Below, in pieces: positions 41,108 through 48,118 of a stretch of 50,078 nt of DNA (position 1 is its first letter; the number at the start of each line of letters is the position of its first letter). A program made the translations under genes and the position numbers. Origin of the DNA: Verrucomicrobia bacterium 12-59-8 (GTDB lineage Bacteria; Verrucomicrobiota; Verrucomicrobiae; Verrucomicrobiales; Verrucomicrobiaceae); assembly GCA_002279765.1 (NCBI GenBank), contig NCCR01000005.1, forward strand, positions 1 to 50,078, written 5' to 3'. The notes under the pieces were generated by a model. That model did no database searches and was not told where the DNA came from. It saw only the letters and a list, made by a program, of their open reading frames with translations.

Positions 41108-43879
41108 CTAGCGCAGATAGATGAACTCGTTGCTCATCATGAGCGCCTGGCAGAGGAGTGCCCAAGCTTCCAGTTCGCGCTTGGTGGAGTCCTGCTGGGA
41201 GGAATTGAGCGAGGCATCAGCAGCAGTGAGGTAGTTTTCGGCGCGGCGGAGGTCGTCGGCGGTGGCTTCGCGGGCGAAGGCGATGCGATAGGCGGCGCGG
41301 AGGCGGGCTTCTTTGTCGGTGGAGAGTTTGAACACACGGGCGGCGAAGCTTTGCGCGGCGTCGGTGGCGAGGTCGCTGTTCATGAGGAGCAGGGCCTGCG
41401 GTGAGACGACGGAGCTGTGGCGCAGGCCGGTGCTGGTGGAGGGATCGGGATAGTCGAACTGCTGGAAGAGATCGTAGAGATTGTTGCGGATGATGGGCAT
41501 GTAGAGCGCACGGCGCGTGCTGCCGTAGGAGGTGAAATCCTTGGAGGTGTGATTGAAGACAAATTCGCGATTGCGGCGCGGGATGGTCTTGCCGCCGATG
41601 GTGTTGTCGAGGCTGCCGGCGACGCTGAGCAGGGCATCCCGGATTTCTTCGGCTTCAAGACGACGCACGGGGAAGTGGTGCAGCAGGAGGTCTTCGGGAT
41701 CGGCGGCGTAACCTTGTGCCGTGGTCGCGGAGCTTTGTTGATAGGTGCGCGAGCTCATGATGAGGCGGTGCATGTCCTTGAGGCTCCAGCCGTTGCTGGT
41801 GAACCAGCGGGCAAGCCAGTCGAGCAGTTCGGGGTGCGTGGGCTGCTGGCCAAGGAGGCCGAAGTTGTCCGTGGTGGGGACGATGCCCTGACGAAAATGC
41901 CAGGACCAGATGCGGTTGGCAATGACACGCGATGTGAGCGGGTGTTCGGGGCTGGCGAGCCAGCGGGCGAGTTCAAGACGGCCGCTTTGGTTCGTGGGGA
42001 ACTGTGGTTTCGATTTGAGAGATGCCTGCGCGACCTGGATGAAGCCGCGTGGGATCGGCCTGCCGAGTGCGAGGTGGCTGCCGCGAATGTGGATGGGCAG
42101 TTCCTTGAGAATCTTGGGTGACTCGGCCACGGCGAGAGTGGTGGGCAGGTCGGGGAGATTGCTCTCCGTGGTCATCATCGTATCCTTCAAGGCGCGCACC
42201 TTGTCGGCCACCTCCTTGGGGAAGAGGATGATGGGCTCTGGTGGCAGGGCGAGGAAGCCTGCAGGTGCATCCAATGCAGCACGCGCCTGATGCAGCAGCG
42301 AGTCTTCGGCTGTTACCTTCGGATCGGGTTTGATCTTCTCTGCGGCGGCGAAGATGGCGGTGTAGTAGCTACGCAGCGGCTGCACATCTCCTGTGGTCTT
42401 GAGCGCGTCCTGCCAAGGCTTGAAGAAAGGGAGGGTTTCGTTTGCGGCGAGGTACACGCGGCAATTAAGCAGCACGTGTGCGCGCAGCCCGAGCGGCTCG
42501 GCCACGGGCCGCACCTGACTCAGGGTTGGAGTGGCGGGCAGTTTGGCTGCGGCCATGAGGTAATCGACGGCATGGTCACGCACTTCTTTGCGCAGGGCGG
42601 TGATGGCGGCGCTCTCGGCTTTGGAGACGGCGGCTTTTTGATCTTTGAGGATGCGTTCGGAGGAGATGATGGCGGCAAAGTCATCGAGCGAGCCCATGGG
42701 GGCCTCATAGGCCGTGCTCAGCGCGCCGATGCGGTCCACGCTGAAACTCTGCGTGCTTTTGAAGATGGCGGCGAGGGCGTAGTAGTCATCCTGCGGGATC
42801 GGATCGAACTTGTGATCATGGCAGCGCACGCAGCCGAGGGTGAGGCCCATGAAGGCGCGGCCCATGACGTCGATCTGCTCATCGATGACGTCCATGGTGA
42901 GCTTTTCCTTGTCCGGCTCGGCGAGGACTTTGGCACCGAGATTGAGAAAGGCGGTCGCGGTGACGTGTTCCTTGCGCGTGGCAAGATCCTTCGCCTCCAG
43001 CAGATCACCCGCAACCTGCTCGGTGATGAATTGATCGAAAGGTTTGTCGGCGTTGATGGCCTGCACCACGTAATCGCGGTAACGCCATGCGGTGCCGAGC
43101 GCGATGTTTTCATCGAGACCGTTTGAGTCCGAGTAGCGGGCGACGTCCAGCCAGTGGCGGCCCCATTTTTCTCCGTATTGTGGCGAGCGCAGCAGGCGGT
43201 CGATGACTTTAGCAAAAGCATCAGGGGTGTGGTCGGCGAGGAAGGCTTCGACTTCTTGCGGGCTCGGGGGGAGGCCGGTGAGATCGAAGGTGGCACGGCG
43301 GATGAGAGTGCGTTTGTCGGCGGGAGGGGCGAGCGTGAGTCCTTTTTCGGCGAGTTTTTCGCTGATAAAAGCGTCGATGGGATTGGCGGCATCGGCCTTG
43401 GGGACGGGTGGATTGGAGATGGGTCGGAAGGCCCAGTGTTTGGCGCCCTCTTTGAGATCAATGACGCGCGGTGCGGCATGTTTGGTGGAGGCGACGGCGG
43501 CTCGTGGATCCGGTGCGCCCATTTTGACCCACTCTTCCAGAGTCTTCACTTCCGCCGCAGGCATGGCACCTTTGGGCGGCATCTGCAGATCCTGATTTTG
43601 ATAGCGGACGGATTCGATGATGTGGCTTTTCTCTGGATCGCCAGCGACGAGGGCCGGGCCGCTGTCGCCGCCTTTGAGAATGGACTCGCGTGAATCGATG
43701 GCGAGGCCGCCCTTGCTCTTGCCGGACTCGACGGAGTGGCACTCGTAGCAGCGCTTGATAAGGATGGGACGGACGTTCTTTTCAAAGAAGGCGATCTTCG
43801 CGTCATCCGCAGGCGCAGCCACAGACACGCTGCCGGTGAGCAGCGACATAACCAGGGCAATGGAACAAGAGGCCTTCAT
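41108..43879 (-). CDS. Exported planctomycetal-type cytochrome c protein (PSCyt1-DUF1549-DUF1553)
   Basis: 923 residues with a signal peptide (MKASCSIALVMSLLTGSVSVA). The order is a c-type haem domain with CYECH (Cys44, Cys47, His48) and a distal MPPKGAMP methionine loop, then DUF1549 (WAFRPISNPPVP... RRATFDLTGLPPSPQEVEAFL, YGEKWGRHWLDVARYSDSNG), then DUF1553 (LARWLASPEHPLTSRVIANRIW... ending SNEFIYLR). The family is abundant in Planctomycetota and Verrucomicrobiota. It is usually encoded with a DUF1501 protein and is linked by context to use of complex sulfated sugars, although the reaction is unproven. No DUF1501 gene follows here: the next gene downstream is a bestrophin-like channel. The periplasm is the likely location. 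Confidence 0.94.
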   Translation of the reverse strand: MKASCSIALVMSLLTGSVSVAAPADDAKIAFFEKNVRPILIKRCYECHSVESGKSKGGLAIDSRESILKGGDSGPALVAGDPEKSHIIESVRYQNQDLQMPPKGAMPAAEVKTLEEWVKMGAPDPRAAVASTKHAAPRVIDLKEGAKHWAFRPISNPPVPKADAANPIDAFISEKLAEKGLTLAPPADKRTLIRRATFDLTGLPPSPQEVEAFLADHTPDAFAKVIDRLLRSPQYGEKWGRHWLDVARYSDSNGLDENIALGTAWRYRDYVVQAINADKPFDQFITEQVAGDLLEAKDLATRKEHVTATAFLNLGAKVLAEPDKEKLTMDVIDEQIDVMGRAFMGLTLGCVRCHDHKFDPIPQDDYYALAAIFKSTQSFSVDRIGALSTAYEAPMGSLDDFAAIISSERILKDQKAAVSKAESAAITALRKEVRDHAVDYLMAAAKLPATPTLSQVRPVAEPLGLRAHVLLNCRVYLAANETLPFFKPWQDALKTTGDVQPLRSYYTAIFAAAEKIKPDPKVTAEDSLLHQARAALDAPAGFLALPPEPIILFPKEVADKVRALKDTMMTTESNLPDLPTTLAVAESPKILKELPIHIRGSHLALGRPIPRGFIQVAQASLKSKPQFPTNQSGRLELARWLASPEHPLTSRVIANRIWSWHFRQGIVPTTDNFGLLGQQPTHPELLDWLARWFTSNGWSLKDMHRLIMSSRTYQQSSATTAQGYAADPEDLLLHHFPVRRLEAEEIRDALLSVAGSLDNTIGGKTIPRRNREFVFNHTSKDFTSYGSTRRALYMPIIRNNLYDLFQQFDYPDPSTSTGLRHSSVVSPQALLLMNSDLATDAAQSFAARVFKLSTDKEARLRAAYRIAFAREATADDLRRAENYLTAADASLNSSQQDSTKRELEAWALLCQALMMSNEFIYLR

Positions 43880-43947
43880 GGGACAGCAAATGTACGGCCA
43901 AAAAACGGCCCTTCTTGCTGTGGCATCGACTTCGACTAGTCTGCGAG

Positions 43948-45084
43948 ATGTCTCCCGTGCTCCAGACCCTGGCCGACCTCGTCCGCATCAACAGCATCAA
44001 CAGCTCCTATGAGGGCGGTCCGGGAGAGGCTGCGGTTGCGGCCTATGTGAGGCAATTTTTTGAACAGCGGGGCATGGAAGTGTGGGAGCAGGAGGTGTTT
44101 CCGGGGCGCAATAATGTAGTCGCGCGCGTGCCGGGCCGTGATGCCTCGCGGCGCATCGTGTTTGAGGCGCACATGGACACGGTTTCGATCAAGGGCATGA
44201 CGATCCATCCTTTCGATCCGGTGGTGAAAGACGGCAGGCTGCATGGGCGCGGGTCGGTGGATGACAAGGCGGGGCTGGCGGCGATGATGCACGCGGTGGC
44301 GGACATTCATGCAAGCGGTGAACGGCCGCCCTGCGAGGTGTGGATGGCGGCCGTGGTGGATGAGGAGTTTTCTTTTCGCGGTGTGGTCAAACTTTGCGAG
44401 GACCTCAAGGCCGATGCCGCCGTGGTTGCGGAGCCGACGGAGTTCAAATGCGTGATCGCGAGCAAGGGGGTGCTGCGCTGGCGCATCCGCACGAAAGGAA
44501 AAGCGGCGCACAGCTCGAAGCCGCACTTGGGCATCAATGCGATCACGGCGATGTCACGCATCGTACTGGCCTTGAATGAAGACCATGAGCGCATGCAGGA
44601 GGCGAAGCATCCGTTGCTCGGGCCGGGCACGTGCAACGTGGGCGTGATCCATGGCGGCGTGCAGGTGAACTTTGTGCCGGATGAGGCGGTGATTGAGATT
44701 GATCGGCGGTTGCTGCCCGGGGAGGAAGTGCCGGACGTGCTGGCGCATTATCAGGTACTGCTGGATGCGCTGATGAAGCGGCATCCGGAGGTGATCGCAG
44801 AGATGGAGGAGCCGATGCTGCAGGACTGGCCGTTTCAGACGGATGCCAAGGCTCCGCTGGTGCAGCTTGCGCAAAGCCTGCTGGGCGAGATGGGCCGCGA
44901 TGATGGTGTCAGTGGCGTGCCGTTTGGCAGTGATGCGAGCAAGTTTTCGCGGCTGGGTATTCCCACGATCCTCTTTGGCCCCGGCAGCATTGATCAGGCG
45001 CATGCGGCGGTGGAGTACGTGGAGTGCGCCGAGGTGGAGAAGGCGCTGGTGGTTTATACGGAGATTGCGCGGCGGTTTGTTTGA
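43948..45084 (+). CDS. M20-family peptidase/deacylase (ArgE/DapE type)
   Basis: 378 residues from the ATG at 43948. Dizinc ligands appear in family order: His in EAHMDTVS, the bridging Asp in GRGSVDDKAG, the catalytic Glu pair in DEEFSF, the Glu in VAEPTE, and the terminal His in GSIDQAHAAVEYV. A dimerisation insert (KAAHSSKPHLGINAI... DEAVIEIDRRLLPGE) is present. The M20 family removes acyl groups from acetylornithine, succinyl-diaminopimelate or peptides; the substrate cannot be told here. No arg or dap genes are adjacent. It is cytosolic, with no signal peptide. It is divergent from the cytochrome gene and followed by the inverted-repeat element at 45105. Confidence 0.9.
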   Translation: MSPVLQTLADLVRINSINSSYEGGPGEAAVAAYVRQFFEQRGMEVWEQEVFPGRNNVVARVPGRDASRRIVFEAHMDTVSIKGMTIHPFDPVVKDGRLHGRGSVDDKAGLAAMMHAVADIHASGERPPCEVWMAAVVDEEFSFRGVVKLCEDLKADAAVVAEPTEFKCVIASKGVLRWRIRTKGKAAHSSKPHLGINAITAMSRIVLALNEDHERMQEAKHPLLGPGTCNVGVIHGGVQVNFVPDEAVIEIDRRLLPGEEVPDVLAHYQVLLDALMKRHPEVIAEMEEPMLQDWPFQTDAKAPLVQLAQSLLGEMGRDDGVSGVPFGSDASKFSRLGIPTILFGPGSIDQAHAAVEYVECAEVEKALVVYTEIARRFV

Positions 45085-45104
45085 GTGGACTGAGGCATTC
45101 AGTG

Positions 45105-45301
45105 GATGGCGGAGCCATCATAGCTTGTAGCGAGGTGGTTGAGCGAAGCGACACCCCTCGTTTCTGCACGTCACACACGTTTTCATTCGTTCGCATCGCG
45201 GAGCGATGCGGGGGGGGGGTATTCTTGCGTGTAAGGGGCATGCTTACGAGGGGTGTCGCTTCGCTCAACCCCTCGCTACAGGCTATGATGGCTCCGCCAT
45301 C
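45105..45301. repeat. REP/BIME-like long inverted repeat
   Basis: The arms are 45105-45161 and 45246-45301, 57 and 56 bp, identical as reverse complements except for one substitution and one indel. Each arm contains two hairpins: GATGGC-GGA-GCCATC at the outer end, and CGAGGGGT...ACCCCTCG at the inner end, perfect in the right arm and interrupted by one base in the left. The 84-bp centre has CGCATCGC-GGA-GCGATGCG (45192-45210) and a run of ten G (45210-45219). The layout, two REP-like units in opposite orientation between a plus-strand and a minus-strand gene, is that of a BIME. It contains no ORF of its own. No second copy is present in the window. Confidence 0.85.
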
Positions 45302-45336
45302 GGGACGGCGCAGGCTAACGAACTCCGAACACCGAC

Positions 45337-46782
45337 TCACGAGAACGACTTGCGCAGGTGGCTGGGCAGGATGTTCAGGGCTTCGCGGTATTTCGCGACG
45401 GTGCGGCGTGCGACTTTGATGCCCTGGCCGTCGAGAAGTTTGGCGAGTTTGTCGTCGCTGAGGGGCTTGTGCTTGGGCTCGGTCTTGACGAGTTCGGCGA
45501 TGGCGTTCTTGACGCTGGTGTTGCTCAGGTCATCGCCAGACTCTGTTTTCACGCCGTGGGAGAAGAAGAACTTCATGTCAAACACGCCATGGGGTGTGGC
45601 GATGTATTTGCCGGCGATGGCGCGGCTGACGGTGGTCTCGTGGACACCGACTTCATCTGCCACTGTGGCCATGTTGAGCGGGCGCAGGAAATTGGTGCCC
45701 TTCTCTAGGAACTCGCGCTGATACTTGAGGATCTGCGTGGCGATGCGGTGGATCGTCTGCTGGCGCTGATGGATCGAGCGGATGAGGAATTTGCCGCTGC
45801 GGATCTTGTCGCGCACGTAGTTGCGCACTTCGCCGTTGTTGCCGGGCTGGCTGAGCAGGTCCTTGTAGGTGTTGCTGATGCGCAGGTGCGGGAGGTCATC
45901 ATTGGTCATCACGGCGACCCATTCGCGGCCCTGGCGCTCGACGACGACATCCGGCGTGACGTAGTTGTTGGAGGAGACGGCAAAGCGCTGCGCAGGGCGC
46001 GGATCGAGCGTGCTGATGAAGTCGGCCGCGCGTGAGATCTGCTCCAGCGGCACACCGAGTTTGCGGGCGAGGATGGGGTAGCGCTTGTTGGCGAGATCGT
46101 CGATGTACTGATCGACCAGCCGCCAGGCGAGGCTCTGCTTTTTGCCGAGGCGCTCGAGCTGCACTAGTAGGCATTCGCGCAGATCTTCCGAGCCGACGCC
46201 TACGGGGTCGAAGCTCTGCAGCATTTTTTTGGCGGTGATCAGGGTGTCGATGGGGATGCCGTGATTCAGGCTCAGGTCGTCGATCCGGGTGTTGAGAAAG
46301 CCACGGTCATCGAGATTGCCAATGAGGAATTCCACCTGCGGGGCGAGGGAGGCTTTGGCATCCGAGGTGTGGAGCTGGGACAGCAGATGTTCCTGCAGGG
46401 TGGTCGGCGCCACGATGGAGTCCATGAGGAACTGCCAACGCTCCTGGTCATCGCTGCGGCGGGTGGCGGTCTGCTGGCGGCTCTGCTGCCAGTACTCGCG
46501 CCACTCATCATCCATCTGAGTCAGCGCGTCGATGTCGCTGTCATCGACGCTGCGGTCGTCCGGGTCATCGGGAATGGCGTCCTGAATGGAGGTTTCCGGC
46601 GCTTCGAGTTCCAGCACTGGGTTGATCTCGACCTCCTGCTGGATGATCTGGCGCAGCTCCAAAGTGGGAGCCTGCAAGATTTGCAAGCTCTGCTGCATCT
46701 GCGGCCCGATGGCGAGCTTTTGAGTCTGTAACTGCTGGAGTCCGTGGTCGGCCATGAATGGTTGGAAGACACCAAGCGTCAT
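45337..46782 (-). CDS. rpoN: RNA polymerase sigma-54 factor
   Basis: 481 residues, standard for RpoN. Region I is Gln/Leu-rich (LQTQKLAIGPQMQQSLQILQAPTLELRQIIQQEVEINPVLE), which inhibits open-complex formation until an activator ATPase acts. An acidic region II follows, then the core-binding domain (DPVGVGSEDLRECLLVQLERLG) and the helix-turn-helix. The RpoN box appears as ARRTVAKYRE near the C-terminus and reads the -24 GG element. The start at 46782 is the first Met; Met10 at 46755 is possible. The two amt promoters in this window fit its consensus. No yfiA/hpf or ptsN genes follow, contrary to the common proteobacterial arrangement. Confidence 0.97.
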   Translation of the reverse strand: MTLGVFQPFMADHGLQQLQTQKLAIGPQMQQSLQILQAPTLELRQIIQQEVEINPVLELEAPETSIQDAIPDDPDDRSVDDSDIDALTQMDDEWREYWQQSRQQTATRRSDDQERWQFLMDSIVAPTTLQEHLLSQLHTSDAKASLAPQVEFLIGNLDDRGFLNTRIDDLSLNHGIPIDTLITAKKMLQSFDPVGVGSEDLRECLLVQLERLGKKQSLAWRLVDQYIDDLANKRYPILARKLGVPLEQISRAADFISTLDPRPAQRFAVSSNNYVTPDVVVERQGREWVAVMTNDDLPHLRISNTYKDLLSQPGNNGEVRNYVRDKIRSGKFLIRSIHQRQQTIHRIATQILKYQREFLEKGTNFLRPLNMATVADEVGVHETTVSRAIAGKYIATPHGVFDMKFFFSHGVKTESGDDLSNTSVKNAIAELVKTEPKHKPLSDDKLAKLLDGQGIKVARRTVAKYREALNILPSHLRKSFS

Positions 46783-46866
46783 CCTAAGTAATTAGCAAGC
46801 AAACATCAGGCCAGGAGGTCGTTTATTTTTAATTTCGGCAAAAGAGCCGTGGCTGGCATAAAATCA

Positions 46867-46892
46867 GAAATCCCGGCTGATGCCGGGATTTC
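46867..46892 (-). terminator. Probable terminator of Gln/Pro-rich protein gene
   Basis: A perfect 11-bp stem GAAATCCCGGC / GCCGGGATTTC with a 4-base loop lies 47 bp after the stop at 46940. On the minus strand it is followed by TGATTTTATG, a weak T tract. Confidence 0.65.
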
Positions 46893-46939
46893 CAAGAACA
46901 TCTGGGATCGTCCAGAACCAGAGGGGCGGCTTGAAATCG

Positions 46940-47872
46940 TTAAGGCACCTCAAAGACCTTCTGAGTGGTCGGATCTAGCGCGAGGGAGCCGCTTTCGAGA
47001 CCCGTGATGTCGAGCTCTTTGTAGGGCGGATAAGGGCTGATCACTCGTCCCGCTTTGGCGGTCTTTCTACCTTTCAAGAACGATCCCGAAGATCCTCCGC
47101 TGGAAGTGGTGGTGGAGGGAAACTCCTTGGGGGTGGATTCGGAGCGGCGGGTGGTCGGTGTTGACGTTGGCGGAGGTGTGCTCGGCTTGCTTTCTTTTTT
47201 GGATGTTACCACCGGCGGTTTGCTGGTGGTCCTGGCCGGGGGTGAGTCGGTCACCTTGGGTGGGGTGTATTTGTGGGTGCTGTTGGATGAAGAAGGCTTG
47301 CTCGATGAGGTTGGCGGTGGCGTTGGGCTTTTGCCGGGGGCCGTGTTTGGGGGCTGAGCTGTCTGCTGCGGCGGGTAGTTGTAGCGTGGCTGGCCTTGTG
47401 ACGGCTGCTGTGGGTATTGATAGCCGGGCTGCCGGGCGTATCCAGGCTGAGGCTGCTGCGGGTAGCTGGGCACCGGCTGCTGCCGTGGAGTGGAATCCAG
47501 ACTGTAGCCGCCGTTCTGGCCATAGCCAGGAGCCGGGGCGTCATAACCGGTGGCGTCCTTGCCATAAAAGAGACGGCGCGCCATTTCGCTCATGCGGCGG
47601 CCAAACTTGGGCAGGAACTGCAGTGGGCTTTCATACTGCGTCGGGGGCTGCTGCGGGTAGGCGTAGCCCTGTGGCTGCTGCTGGTAGGCGGGAGGCTGCG
47701 CGGGCTGACTGTATTGCTGCGGGTAACCACTCTGCTGCTGGGGATAACCCTGAGGCTGCGGATAATAGCGCTGCTGAGCCTGCGCCATGGCCGTCGAAGC
47801 AATGACGATGGTGACACACCAGCCCAGTCCAATGGAGCCGATCAGCCTCCTGCGAGTGGTTCGAGAATTCAT
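46940..47872 (-). CDS. Exported Gln/Pro/Tyr-rich protein with conserved C-terminal motif
   Basis: 310 residues. After a signal sequence (about 12-32) the first half is built of YPQQ, GYPQQ, QPAQP and QGYAYPQQP-like units, low-complexity and probably disordered. A short folded patch (SPLQFLPKFGRRMSEMARRLFYGKD, about 82-106) interrupts it. A Ser/Thr/Pro/Lys-rich segment follows. The last roughly 35 residues, SPYPPYKELDITGLESGSLALDPTTQKVFEVP, look like a conserved element: Pro-Tyr-Pro, a Leu-Asp-Ile-Thr-Gly core, and DPTTxKVFxVP. I do not recognise a named family. The disordered linker with a conserved end suggests a cell-envelope anchor or protein-binding tail. Its codon repeats are imperfect. 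Confidence 0.65.
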   Translation of the reverse strand: MNSRTTRRRLIGSIGLGWCVTIVIASTAMAQAQQRYYPQPQGYPQQQSGYPQQYSQPAQPPAYQQQPQGYAYPQQPPTQYESPLQFLPKFGRRMSEMARRLFYGKDATGYDAPAPGYGQNGGYSLDSTPRQQPVPSYPQQPQPGYARQPGYQYPQQPSQGQPRYNYPPQQTAQPPNTAPGKSPTPPPTSSSKPSSSNSTHKYTPPKVTDSPPARTTSKPPVVTSKKESKPSTPPPTSTPTTRRSESTPKEFPSTTTSSGGSSGSFLKGRKTAKAGRVISPYPPYKELDITGLESGSLALDPTTQKVFEVP

Positions 47873-47960
47873 AATAGTTAATAGTTCTTAAATTCCTGAG
47901 AACTTCAAGCCACAATTTCCGGCCCTCAGCCTCTGGATTGAGGTTGCAAATAGATAGACG

Positions 47961-47989
47961 AATGCGGCTGAAGTTTGTTCAGCCGCATT
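47961..47989. terminator. Strong hairpin after phosphohexomutase gene
   Basis: A perfect 11-bp stem AATGCGGCTGA / TCAGCCGCATT with a 7-base loop lies 130 bp beyond the stop at 48119 and before the promoter region of the 47872 gene. No T tract follows, so it may be a weak terminator or mRNA 3'-end structure. A smaller hairpin AAACGC-TTT-GCGTTT overlaps the stop codon itself at 48106-48120. Confidence 0.45.
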
Positions 47990-48118
47990 GCAAATGCCTC
48001 AAAAGCGGGAGCGTTTAGCCCAGCGCTGTTTTGTAGTACCGGATTCCGGGCGCAGATCTAGAAGCCGGTTAAAGCCTGTGCTGTAAACGTGCGCTGGGGA
48101 AGTTGAAACGCTTTGCGT

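Noticed and set aside
45024..45419. 131-codon plus-strand frame across the inverted repeat
   Set aside because: It consists of repeat sequence and antisense rpoN, with no coding character.
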